This document shows, piece by piece, positions 1 through 7,087 of a stretch of 13,181 nt of DNA (its first letter is position 1; each line of letters starts with the position of its first letter). Origin of the DNA: JAUYQR01 sp031415015 (GTDB lineage: Bacteria; Pseudomonadota; Alphaproteobacteria; Rhodobacterales; Rhodobacteraceae); assembly GCA_031415015.1 (NCBI GenBank), contig JANOQT010000180.1, forward strand, positions 1 to 13,181, read 5' to 3'. Below the pieces are notes generated by a model. The model was not told the DNA's origin, made no database searches, and was given only the letters and a program-made list of their open reading frames with translations. Both the position numbers and the translations under genes were made by a program.

Positions 1-1
1 G

Positions 2-151
2 CCAGCCCCACTTGCCAAGATCAAACGGGGCGATCCGCTGCCCGAAGCAACGCAAACCGTATCGCGGCCTGTCCGCAGCAAAGACTCAGCGCAAAAATCG
101 GCAGGGAGTCAGAGGATCGGTGCGGTCTCTGCGCGCCGCGCAGGTGGGTAA
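2..151 (+). CDS. Possible C-terminal tail of an unidentified protein (partial)
   Basis: Frame 2 is open from the window edge to a TAA at 149-151 and encodes about 49 residues. The translation starts PAPLAKIKRGDPLPEATQTV and is hydrophilic, rich in Pro, Ala, Arg, Lys and Ser, like a disordered C-terminal tail. All three minus-strand frames are closed here. The other two plus frames are also open but give less protein-like sequences. No domain is visible, so no function is assigned. The stretch is short and GC-rich, so it may be non-coding. Confidence 0.25.
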   Translation, partial: PAPLAKIKRGDPLPEATQTVSRPVRSKDSAQKSAGSQRIGAVSARRAGG

Positions 152-214
152 CGCGCGGTTATGTGGGCACTAATGGCCGGATCGATAACCTATTAAAAAC
201 AACGGTTTAGGTGT

Positions 215-304
215 TGGCGGAAGCGGTGGGATTCGAACCCACGGTACGGTTCCCCGCACGCTAGTTTTCAAGACTAGAGCCTTAAACCACTCGGCCACAC
301 TTCC
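215..304 (-). tRNA. tRNA-Ser (anticodon UGA)
   Basis: The reverse complement begins GGAAGTG and pairs with CGCTTCC near the 3' end, with one G-U pair. Discriminator G and an encoded CCA follow (215-217). The anticodon arm CTAGT-CTTGAAA-ACTAG shows anticodon TGA, read as serine UCA/UCN. The T-arm GTTCGAATC is intact. A long variable arm (GCGTGCGGGGAACCGTAC) confirms a class II tRNA. The total is 90 nt including CCA. No clear hairpin terminator follows on the minus strand, although a T-rich stretch (TTGTTTTTAA, about 193-204) is present. Confidence 0.97.
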
Positions 305-725
305 ATACCGTTCAGGCGCTCGGTCTTACCATCACCTGATGAGTGATTTCGCACTCTTCGCATAACTCTCCGCAACCCTTTGTAACCACATTCCTAATTT
401 GCAGTCCAGCGTCGGCGCAACCCGCCCCCCTCCACACAGCCAAAAGGTTGTCGGACTGCCGGGGTCCCCCAAAGTCTGCGGCTTATCCGGCGTCCGGTGA
501 TTCTGAAAGGTGCGCAATCGGCGAAATCCGCTGATCGTGAACGGGCATCCCGCCCTCTGCCCTTCCCTCAGGGGCTTCGTGCCGGTATGATGTGCGCGTG
601 GGACCACTGCCTGTGGTGTGCCGGGACCGGAACATTGGCGGGTCCGGTGTCGCGCAGGTCAGGACAACCGGTGGCAGGCAGGACAAAGCGTGGCAATCAG
701 ACCGCGCAGTGAAAGAGGGCGCAAG
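305..725. other. Intergenic region without a supported gene
   Basis: These 421 bases separate the 5' end of tRNA-Ser (minus) from the SPOR lipoprotein gene (plus), so they should carry divergent promoters. I see no open frame with protein-like composition: the short frames lack a Shine-Dalgarno sequence and have no recognisable motif. A small 5-bp hairpin (GAGTG/CACTC, 341-356) is the only structure I noticed. I could not identify convincing -35/-10 pairs for either gene. Confidence 0.4.
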
Positions 726-1946
726 ATGGCAAGGGCAGCGATCCGGCAGATCGTATTTACGGTGGCGGCAGCAAGTCTGCTGATGGGATGCGTCGAGGGC
801 GCAGGTGGCCCGGCGGTCAGTGGCGACGCTGCGTCATCCGCCCCCGCATCCCGCCGAAGCGGCAATCAGGATATCGAAGCGCCCGAAGTGTTTCAGGTCA
901 CCGACACTGCGCTGTGGGATGGTCGCCCCTCGCTGGGCGGCATATGGGTCGCCTCGCCCGACACCGTTGACCCTGAGCGCGTGGTGATGGTCAACACCGC
1001 CAACGGCCAGACCGTGACCGGTGCTCTGTTCCGCCGCGAGCGCGACAATCCGGGGCCAGCCCTGCAAATCTCGTCCGACGCGGCCGATGCGCTTGGCATC
1101 CTCGCCGGTCAACCGGTTGAAATCCGGGTGACCGCGCTGCGCAAAGCCCAGGCCGCCGAACCGGCGCTGGCCGAGACAGCACCGGAAACGCCGCCCGAAG
1201 ACGAAACTGCGGTGGCCACCGAGGGCGAGTCCCCTCAGACGACCACGGACGCGCCTACAGACGGCGCCACCGACGATCCGGCTGACGCAACGGCCATTGC
1301 GACGGCGGCCCTTGCCGCAGTCGAAGCCGGCACCGAAGCCACAGGTGCAGCCGGCGACGCCTTGGTGCCTGCGCCCGAGGCAACGTCCCCGCCAAAGAAA
1401 AAGACCTGGAAGGAACGCCGCGCCGAGGCCAAGGCAGAACGCGACGCGGCAAAGGCCGCGAAGGCCGCTGCCGCAGGCGCTGCCGTGGCCGCCGACCCGG
1501 CCGCGGGATCGTCTGATGTGGCCGCATCCGACACTGCGGTCGTCACCCCGGTGGAAACCGTGCCGCTTGATGCGCGCAGCACCGAAGTCGCTGAAGGTGC
1601 CGCCGCTGCCACGATCGGCGATGCGGCCCCGGTCCCCGAAAAACGCAAGACCCGCCGTCAGATCAAAGCCGACCAGGAAGCCGCGGCAGCGGCAGCGGCA
1701 GCGCCAACGCCGACAGAGCCCGCGGCCGACGCTGCCAACGCCCGCCCGATCCAGGTTGCGTCCTTCTCGAGAGAAGAGAACGCCAACCGCGCCGTCGAAG
1801 CGCTTGCCAAAACCGGCGTCAGTGCCAGCGCCCGCAAAGGCGAAAACGGCGGGAAGGTTGTCTGGGGCGTCGTCGCCATGGGGGACGAGGCATTGCTGCA
1901 ATCCATCAAGAAGGCCGGGTTCGCCGACGCCTTCTTCCTCAAATGA
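726..1946 (+). CDS. SPOR-domain lipoprotein with degenerate RlpA-like domain
   Basis: A 406-residue envelope lipoprotein. I start it at 726 because AGAGGG lies 6 nt upstream and the product begins with a lipoprotein signal ending in the lipobox LLMGC (lipidated Cys22). An upstream in-frame ATG at 618 would add 36 non-signal residues and is unlikely. Residues about 53-138 resemble the double-psi beta-barrel of RlpA lytic transglycosylases (RVVMVNTANGQTV... ISSDAADALGI). However, the usual NDRGPF-type catalytic segment is replaced by FRRERDNPGP, so lytic activity is doubtful. Residues 139-340 are a low-complexity Ala/Pro/Glu/Lys linker with two charged stretches (about 223-250 and 305-325). Residues 341-406 form a SPOR domain (IQVASFSREENANRAVEAL), known to bind denuded glycan strands at division septa. 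The gene sits 17 nt before a D,D-carboxypeptidase gene, consistent with peptidoglycan work. Roles are inferred from the families. Confidence 0.85.
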   Translation: MARAAIRQIVFTVAAASLLMGCVEGAGGPAVSGDAASSAPASRRSGNQDIEAPEVFQVTDTALWDGRPSLGGIWVASPDTVDPERVVMVNTANGQTVTGALFRRERDNPGPALQISSDAADALGILAGQPVEIRVTALRKAQAAEPALAETAPETPPEDETAVATEGESPQTTTDAPTDGATDDPADATAIATAALAAVEAGTEATGAAGDALVPAPEATSPPKKKTWKERRAEAKAERDAAKAAKAAAAGAAVAADPAAGSSDVAASDTAVVTPVETVPLDARSTEVAEGAAAATIGDAAPVPEKRKTRRQIKADQEAAAAAAAAPTPTEPAADAANARPIQVASFSREENANRAVEALAKTGVSASARKGENGGKVVWGVVAMGDEALLQSIKKAGFADAFFLK

Positions 1947-1963
1947 TCCGCTGAAGGCTTCCC

Positions 1964-3118
1964 ATGCTGCATCCGTTTCGCGCCGTCCTGATCTTGTTGC
2001 TTGCCCTGTCGGGCCTGCCCGCACGGGCCTTTGAAACGGCGGCCAGTGCCGCCTGGGTCTATGACATGACCACGCAGACCGTGCTGATGGACAAGAACGC
2101 CGATCAGTCGCTGCCCCCGGCGTCGATGTCCAAACTGATGACGATCAACATGCTGTTCGAGGCCTTGCGCGATGGCCGCGTGACCATGGACAGCACCTTC
2201 TCCGTCTCGTCGCGGGCCAAGGCGATGGGCGGCTCCACGATGTTCTTGCAAGAAACCGACCGGCCCACCGTCAACGATCTGATCCACGGCATGATCGTGA
2301 ATTCCGGCAACGATGCCTGTGTGGTGGTTGCCGAGGGACTGGCGGGCACCGAAGAGGCCTTTGCCGCGCAGATGACCGAACGTGGGCGCGCGCTGGGCAT
2401 GACGGCATCGGTGTTCGCCAACGCGTCGGGATGGCCCGATCCGACCCACCGCATGTCGATGCGCGATCTTGGCATCCTGGCACAGCGCCTGATCGAAGAC
2501 TTCCCGGAATATTATCCCATCTTTGCCCAGACCGAATACAACTTCATGGACCGTGCGCCGGACAACCGGTTTAACCGCAATCCGCTGCTGGACCTTGGGA
2601 TCGGCGCGGACGGGCTGAAGACCGGCCACACTTCCGAAGCAGGCTACGGCCTGGTCGGCTCGGCCAAGCAGGGCAACCGCCGGATCATCTTTGCGATCAC
2701 CGGTCTGGCCACGGACACGGCCCGCGCCGAAGAGGCCGAAAAGATCGTCAGCTGGGCCTTCCGCCAATTCGCCGAAAAGACTGTCGCCAAGGCCGGTGTC
2801 AGGGTGGCCGAGGCCGAAGTGTTCATGGGCGACGCCAATACCGTGGGCCTTGTCCCCGCCGAAGACATCCGGCTTCTGGTCCCGGCTTTGGTGCAGGACA
2901 AGATCAGTGCCGAGGTGATCTACAACGGTCCGCTGACCGCGCCCGTTGCTGCCGGTGCGCCGGTTGCCGAACTGATCATCCATGTGCCAGACCTGCCCGA
3001 CCACCGCATCCCGCTGGTGGCCGAAAGCGCTGTAGGCACCGCTGGCTTCGTCAAGCGCCTGACCACCGCCGCCGGTGCGCTGTATGGCCGCTACCTGGGC
3101 GAGGCTCCGGCCACCTGA
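1964..3118 (+). CDS. dacA: D-alanyl-D-alanine carboxypeptidase (PBP5/6 type)
   Basis: A 384-residue penicillin-binding protein that trims the terminal D-Ala from peptidoglycan pentapeptides in the periplasm. A Sec signal peptide ends near ARA-F (about residue 22). The three active-site motifs of the class are present: SxxK as S54-M-S-K57, SxN as S114-G-N116, and K219-T-G221. A PBP5-type C-terminal beta domain follows (about 275-350). The final amphipathic helix (GFVKRLTTAAGALYGRYLGE, about 361-380) would anchor it peripherally to the inner membrane. Length and layout are normal for DacA/DacC/DacF, and I cannot separate these paralogues from sequence alone. GAAGG lies 6 nt before the ATG. The stop codon directly abuts the ATG of tmk, suggesting translational coupling. 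Confidence 0.93.
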   Translation: MLHPFRAVLILLLALSGLPARAFETAASAAWVYDMTTQTVLMDKNADQSLPPASMSKLMTINMLFEALRDGRVTMDSTFSVSSRAKAMGGSTMFLQETDRPTVNDLIHGMIVNSGNDACVVVAEGLAGTEEAFAAQMTERGRALGMTASVFANASGWPDPTHRMSMRDLGILAQRLIEDFPEYYPIFAQTEYNFMDRAPDNRFNRNPLLDLGIGADGLKTGHTSEAGYGLVGSAKQGNRRIIFAITGLATDTARAEEAEKIVSWAFRQFAEKTVAKAGVRVAEAEVFMGDANTVGLVPAEDIRLLVPALVQDKISAEVIYNGPLTAPVAAGAPVAELIIHVPDLPDHRIPLVAESAVGTAGFVKRLTTAAGALYGRYLGEAPAT

Positions 3119-3736
3119 ATGCCGGGCCTTTTCCTCAGCTTTGAAGGCATCGATGGCTCGGGCAAATCCACGCAGGCGCGCCTTTTGGCCGACGCACTGC
3201 GTGCCCGTGGCCTTGCCGTGACCCTGACCCGCGAACCCGGTGGCAGCCCCGGGGCCGAAGAAATCCGCCGCCTCGTTCTGGAAGGGGCCACCGACCGCTG
3301 GTCACCGGAAACCGAGATCCTGCTGTTTACCGCCGCCCGCCGCGACCATCTGGAAAAGACCATCCGCCCGGCCCTCGCGCGCGGCGATATCGTGATCACC
3401 GACCGTTTCGCCGACAGCACCAGGATTTTTCAGGGCATCACCCGGGGCGATCTGTCGGCCACCGTCGACCGCCTGCATGACCTGATGATCGGGGTGGAGC
3501 CGGACCTGACGCTGCTGATCGACATTGATCCCGCGCAGGGTCTGGCGCGCGCCACTGCCCGCGCCGGAACCGAACTGCGCTTCGAAGGCATGGGCCTCGC
3601 CTTTCAGACCCGCGCCCGCGAGGGTTTTCTGGCGCTGGCCGCCCGCCATCCCCGGTTCCGGGTGATCGACGGCGGCGCCGATGCCCAGACCGTCGCCGCC
3701 GCCACGCTTTCGGCCACCCTGCCCCACCTGACCTGA
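3119..3736 (+). CDS. tmk: Thymidylate kinase (dTMP kinase)
   Basis: A 205-residue cytoplasmic kinase that phosphorylates dTMP to dTDP with ATP for dTTP synthesis. The P-loop is FEGIDGSGKST (residues 8-18), followed by the TREPGG dTMP-site segment (37-42). The DRF motif at 95-97 lies in DRFADSTRIFQG, which corresponds to the usual DRYxxSTxAYQG. The LID region is near 142-165 (RATARAGTELRFE). There the common DRFE/DRIE motif reads LRFE, so the Asp is replaced by Leu153 while the Arg is kept. Length is normal. There is no clear Shine-Dalgarno sequence. The start directly follows the dacA stop, so translation probably depends on the upstream gene. tmk next to holB (here after a gap) is common in proteobacteria. 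Confidence 0.95.
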   Translation: MPGLFLSFEGIDGSGKSTQARLLADALRARGLAVTLTREPGGSPGAEEIRRLVLEGATDRWSPETEILLFTAARRDHLEKTIRPALARGDIVITDRFADSTRIFQGITRGDLSATVDRLHDLMIGVEPDLTLLIDIDPAQGLARATARAGTELRFEGMGLAFQTRAREGFLALAARHPRFRVIDGGADAQTVAAATLSATLPHLT

Positions 3737-3744
3737 AAAGGGCG

Positions 3745-3780
3745 GCCGCCTCGGGGCCCGTCGAGGGCCCGCTCGGCGGC
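3745..3780 (+). terminator. GC-rich stem-loop after tmk (possible terminator)
   Basis: GCCGCC (3745-3750) can pair with GGCGGC (3775-3780), and an inner GGGCCC pair (3754-3759 and 3765-3770) closes a 5-nt loop. It starts 8 nt after the tmk stop codon. There is no T-run after it, so it may be a weak or Rho-assisted terminator, an mRNA-stabilising hairpin, or chance in GC-rich DNA. Confidence 0.35.
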
Positions 3781-3913
3781 ATTGCCATGGATGGCGGACG
3801 CCGCAGCACCTCACCCGGTTTGACAGCAAAGCCGTGCGGACCTGGCACCGGTCTTCGTGGGGGCCTGGATGCCAGGAAATGAACGCTTGACTGTCACAGC
3901 GGAGGCGTTGCCC

Positions 3914-3930
3914 GTTAACCTTCTGTTAAG
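3914..3930. promoter_or_regulatory. CtrA-type binding box
   Basis: The plus strand reads GTTAACCTTCTGTTAAG and contains TTAA-N7-TTAA (3915-3918 and 3926-3929). Read on the minus strand it is TTAA-CAGAAGG-TTAAC, an exact match to the full alphaproteobacterial CtrA consensus TTAA-N7-TTAAC. It lies 20 nt before the GTG start of the small secreted protein gene, and no other promoter element is clear. A TATCAT (-10-like) occurs at 3934-3939 but has no -35 partner at normal spacing. Binding by CtrA is an inference from the motif. Confidence 0.5.
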
Positions 3931-3950
3931 ACATATCATTGAGAGGCATT

Positions 3951-4142
3951 GTGAAACAATTCATCTGGCTAGCCGCAACTCTAGCCACTTTCATCACCAA
4001 TCCGGGTGTCGCGGCCTCTCTTGCCCCCGGCTTCGCCGTAGCCTCGGCTCATACATCGCAGGACCACAGCGGCGGGTGCCGCAAGGATCCGCCGCAGGGT
4101 CAATGCTGCCACGCCGGGTCGAAACCGCTGCACTGTCACTGA
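3951..4142 (+). CDS. Small secreted Cys/His-rich protein, function unknown
   Basis: A 63-residue protein. I choose the GTG at 3951 because GAGAGG lies 4 nt upstream; an in-frame TTG at 3939 would add four residues and place the ribosome site inside the gene. The N-terminus (MKQFIWLAATLATFITNPGVAA) is a typical Sec signal, probably cut after AA22 or ASA33. The mature part ends in a compact metal-binding-like tail: GGC43-RKDPPQGQ-C52-C53-H54-AGSKPL-H61-C62-H63, with four Cys and several His. The CCH...HCH ending is reminiscent of small bacterial proteins ending in GCHxxxxxYHCH, but I cannot name a family. Disulfide formation or binding of Zn/Cu in the periplasm is plausible and untested. It stands alone between tmk and holB and is preceded by a CtrA-like box. 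The following 170 nt to holB hold no recognisable feature. Confidence 0.68.
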   Translation: MKQFIWLAATLATFITNPGVAASLAPGFAVASAHTSQDHSGGCRKDPPQGQCCHAGSKPLHCH

Positions 4143-4312
4143 GCCGCCTTTGGGTGCCATGCCCGTTCGCGTTCGCCCGTGATCCACGCATCTGACCGAG
4201 CGGGGTCTGCCGAGCCCTCACGCCCACCGCTCTACCCAAGATCAGACCGACGGCCTGCCACGGTCACCTCACCCCCCTTTACGCCCCTGTCCACACGCGG
4301 CATACCCTGTCC

Positions 4313-5437
4313 ATGGCTGATCCGCTTCCCGATCCCGACCGCATCGAAGGTGCCCCGCACCCGCGCGAAACCGCGCAGCTTTACGGCCACGCTGCCGCCG
4401 AGGCCGGCTTCTTGCAAGCCTTCACCACCGGCCGTCTGCATCATGCCTGGATGATCGCCGGCCCGAAGGGTGTCGGCAAAGCCACCCTCGCCTGGCGCCT
4501 TGCCCGGTTCCTTCTCGCCACGCCCGACGACGACGGCGGCATGTTTGCGGCACCGAAGCCCACGACGCTGGACATCGAGGGCACCCACCCCGTCGCGCGC
4601 CGCCTGCTGCAACTGGCCGAACCGCGCCTGTTCCTGCTGCGCCGCGCCGCGAACGACAAGGGTACCGCCCTCAGCCAGGTCATCTCGGTGGACGAGGTGC
4701 GCCGGATGAAATCCTTCTTCGCCCTGTCCGCCGCCGATGGTGGCCGCCGCGTCGCCATCATCGACAGTCTGGACGAGATGAACACCGCCGCCGCCAACGC
4801 CCTCTTGAAACTGCTGGAAGAACCCCCCGCTCAGGTCACCCTGCTGCTGATCGCGCATCAACCGGCGCGCCTTCTGCCCACCATCCGCTCGCGCTGCCGC
4901 GAGTTGCGCCTTGGCCCACTGGGTCCCGAAGACCTCGCCGCCGCCCTGACCGCCGCTGGCGGCACGGTCACCCCGCAAGAGGCGCAGCCCTTGGCCCAGC
5001 TGTCCGCCGGATCCGTGGGTGAGGCGTTCCGCCTGACCAATCTCGACGGGTTGCGCCTCTACGCCGCCCTGATCCGCCTCTTCGCCACCCTGCCCCGGCT
5101 GGATCGCCCGCAGGCGCTGGCGCTGGCCGATCTGGCCGCCGCCAAGGGGGCGGCTGAAACCTTTGACCTCCTCGTCACTCTGACCGACCTTTTCCTGTCC
5201 CGGCTGGCCCGCGCCGGGACCCTTGGCCAGACCCCGCCCGAGGCCGCCCCGCATGAGGCCCCCCTCATCGCCCGCCTTTCGCCCTCGCTGGCGGCTGCGC
5301 GGGCATGGGCCAATCTGGCGCAATCCCTGTCCGCCCGTGCCCGGCGCGGCAAAGCCGTCAACCTTGACCCTGCAGCCCTTCTCATGGATATGCTCCTGCA
5401 GATCGACGAGACGGCGGGCACCCTCGCCACAAGGTAA
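4313..5437 (+). CDS. holB: DNA polymerase III subunit delta'
   Basis: A 374-residue AAA+ clamp-loader subunit that, with delta and tau/gamma, loads the beta sliding clamp during replication. Residues 43-59 contain HHAWMIAGPKGVGKAT, a Walker-A-like loop (G50-K56). A Walker-B-like segment VAIIDSLDEMN spans 148-157. The highly conserved NALLKLLEEPP follows (162-172), then TIRSRC with the SRC motif (S193-R-C195). Unlike E. coli delta', no cysteine lies between the P-loop and the Walker B segment, so the four-Cys zinc module appears absent. No good Shine-Dalgarno sequence precedes the ATG, so the start is the weakest point. The gene is 5 nt before the TatD gene, and its stop codon lies within the AAGGTAA that serves that gene. 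Confidence 0.92.
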   Translation: MADPLPDPDRIEGAPHPRETAQLYGHAAAEAGFLQAFTTGRLHHAWMIAGPKGVGKATLAWRLARFLLATPDDDGGMFAAPKPTTLDIEGTHPVARRLLQLAEPRLFLLRRAANDKGTALSQVISVDEVRRMKSFFALSAADGGRRVAIIDSLDEMNTAAANALLKLLEEPPAQVTLLLIAHQPARLLPTIRSRCRELRLGPLGPEDLAAALTAAGGTVTPQEAQPLAQLSAGSVGEAFRLTNLDGLRLYAALIRLFATLPRLDRPQALALADLAAAKGAAETFDLLVTLTDLFLSRLARAGTLGQTPPEAAPHEAPLIARLSPSLAAARAWANLAQSLSARARRGKAVNLDPAALLMDMLLQIDETAGTLATR

Positions 5438-5442
5438 GCCGC

Positions 5443-6258
5443 ATGTCCCCCACTCCCCCAGCTCTCGCCCCGCCCGCCCTTGTCGACAGCCATTGCCACC
5501 TCGATTTCCCCGATTTCGCGGAAGAGTTGCCGCAGATCATCGCCCGCGCCACTGCCGCAGGCGTGACCCGCATGGTCACCATCTGCACCCGCCTGCGCCA
5601 CGAGCCCCGCGTCCGCGCCATCGCCGAGACTTACCCGCAGGTGTTCTTCGCCGCCGGCACCCACCCGATGAGCGCCGCCGAAGAGCCCCTCGCCACCCTG
5701 GACCAGCTGATCGCCCTGTCGCGTCACCCCAAAATGGTCGGCATCGGTGAGACCGGCCTCGATTATCACTATACCGCCGACAGCAAGGCCATCCAGCAAA
5801 CCTCGCTGCGCATCCACATCGAGGCCGCACAGGAAACCGGCCTGCCGCTGATCATCCATGCCCGCGATGCGGATGACGACATGGCCGCGATCCTGACCGA
5901 AGGCCACCGCGCCCGCCCCTACACCTGCGTGATGCATTGCTTTTCTTCAGGCGCGGCGCTGGCCAGAACCGCGCTTGACCTTGGCTTTTACCTGTCGGTC
6001 TCCGGCATCGCCGCGTTTCCGAAATCGCAACCCCTGCGCGACATCTTTGCCGCGGCCCCCCTTGACCGGATCCTTCTGGAAACCGACAGCCCCTATCTGG
6101 CCCCGCCGCCGCACCGGGGCCGCCGCAATGAACCGGCCTATACCGCGTTCACCGCTGCGGCCGTGGCCCCCGCTTTCGGCCTCAGTGCCGACGAGTTCGC
6201 TGCTGCAACAACGGCCAATTTCGACCGGCTGTTCAGCAAAGCCGTGGTGACAGCCTGA
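5443..6258 (+). CDS. TatD-family metal-dependent hydrolase (DNase)
   Basis: A 271-residue TIM-barrel hydrolase of the TatD/YcfH family; characterised members are metal-dependent 3'-5' exonucleases or DNases in the cytoplasm. The metal-binding motifs appear in family order: DSHCHLD (H17, H19), GETGLDYH (E103), IHARDA (H139), MHCFSS (H165) and LETDSPYLAP (E213, D215), then RNEP near 228-231. Length is normal. AAGG at 5431-5434 is a usable ribosome site. The stop overlaps the next ATG by one base (TGATG at 6256-6260), indicating coupling. The holB-tatD-MBL order points to a housekeeping role linked to DNA metabolism. YcfH/TatD paralogues cannot be told apart here. Confidence 0.92.
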   Translation: MSPTPPALAPPALVDSHCHLDFPDFAEELPQIIARATAAGVTRMVTICTRLRHEPRVRAIAETYPQVFFAAGTHPMSAAEEPLATLDQLIALSRHPKMVGIGETGLDYHYTADSKAIQQTSLRIHIEAAQETGLPLIIHARDADDDMAAILTEGHRARPYTCVMHCFSSGAALARTALDLGFYLSVSGIAAFPKSQPLRDIFAAAPLDRILLETDSPYLAPPPHRGRRNEPAYTAFTAAAVAPAFGLSADEFAAATTANFDRLFSKAVVTA

Positions 6259-7076
6259 TGGCAACGCTTCGCTTCACCATCCTCGGCTGTGGCTCCTCCG
6301 GGGGCGTCCCGCGCATTGGCGGTGCTTTGAGTGCGGGAGACTGGGGCGATTGCGATCCCACCAACCCAAAGAACCGCCGCCGCCGCTGCTCATTGCTGGT
6401 CGAACGCAGCACGGACCAAGGCATCACCCGCGTCCTGATCGACACCTCGCCCGACATGCGCGACCAGTTGCTTGACGCGAATGTCGGCTTGCTTGACGCG
6501 GTGGTCTACACCCACAGCCATGCCGACCACATGAACGGCATCGACGACCTGCGCCAGATCGTCTTCAACCTGCGCCGCCGCCTGCCCGTCTGGGCCGACG
6601 GCCCGACGCAAGAGGCGCTGCTGTCGCGCTTCGGCTATGCCTTCATCCAACCCGAAGGCTCGCCCTACCCGCCGATCCTCGATCTGCACACCATCGACGG
6701 GCCGGTCATCATCGAAGGCGCGGGCGGCCCCGTCACCCTGACCCCGTTCCGCGCCGAACACGGCAGCATGGATGCGCTTGGCTTCCGCATCGGCGGCCTC
6801 GCCTACCTGCCCGACGTCGTCGAGATTCCGTCCGAAAGCTGGCCACACCTCGAAGGGCTCGACTGCTGGATCCTCGACGCGCTGCGCCGCAAGCCGCATC
6901 CGACCCACGCCCATCTTGCCCTGTCGCTGGAATGGATCGCCAAAGCGAAACCCACCCGTGCCGTGCTGACCAACATGCACATTGATCTCGACTATGACAC
7001 GCTCTGCGCCGAACTGCCGTCCCACATCACCCCGGCCTATGACGGACTGACCATCACCTATGACGCCGTCGCATAA
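6258..7076 (+). CDS. PhnP-like MBL-fold metallo-hydrolase
   Basis: A 272-residue metallo-beta-lactamase-fold protein resembling PhnP (phosphoribosyl 1,2-cyclic phosphate phosphodiesterase). The N-terminus LGCGSSGGVPRIGG with a later CDPTNPKNRRRRCS is characteristic of that group. Metal ligands are visible as H86-S-H88-A-D90-H91, then H168, D186 and H241. No phn (C-P lyase) genes are nearby. Its constant partners here are holB and tatD, so the true substrate is probably another cyclic phosphate or phosphodiester and remains open. Translation is coupled to tatD by a 1-nt overlap, with no separate strong Shine-Dalgarno sequence. Confidence 0.88.
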   Translation: MATLRFTILGCGSSGGVPRIGGALSAGDWGDCDPTNPKNRRRRCSLLVERSTDQGITRVLIDTSPDMRDQLLDANVGLLDAVVYTHSHADHMNGIDDLRQIVFNLRRRLPVWADGPTQEALLSRFGYAFIQPEGSPYPPILDLHTIDGPVIIEGAGGPVTLTPFRAEHGSMDALGFRIGGLAYLPDVVEIPSESWPHLEGLDCWILDALRRKPHPTHAHLALSLEWIAKAKPTRAVLTNMHIDLDYDTLCAELPSHITPAYDGLTITYDAVA

Positions 7077-7087
7077 CCCTCTCCCTT

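Noticed and set aside
343..534. Short plus-strand open frame upstream of the lipoprotein gene
   Set aside because: No ribosome site, no recognisable motif and random-looking composition in a GC-rich intergenic region.
834..2024. Long minus-strand open frame opposite the SPOR lipoprotein gene
   Set aside because: It is a product of GC-rich codon bias: Gly/Arg/Cys-rich translation, no motif, and the plus-strand gene has clear lipobox and SPOR evidence.
1297..2034. Pro/Arg-rich plus-strand frame overlapping the lipoprotein gene
   Set aside because: It is a frame-shifted reading of the Ala/Pro/Glu-rich linker, with no start signal and no motif.
4165..4176. GTTCGCGTTC considered as an alphaproteobacterial LexA box
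   Set aside because: The LexA site needs GTTC-N7-GTTC; the spacing here is 2 nt.
3857..4195. 112-codon open frame overlapping the small secreted protein gene
   Set aside because: It has no signal peptide, weak start context and unstructured composition. The frame starting at 3951 has a ribosome site, a signal peptide and patterned Cys/His.
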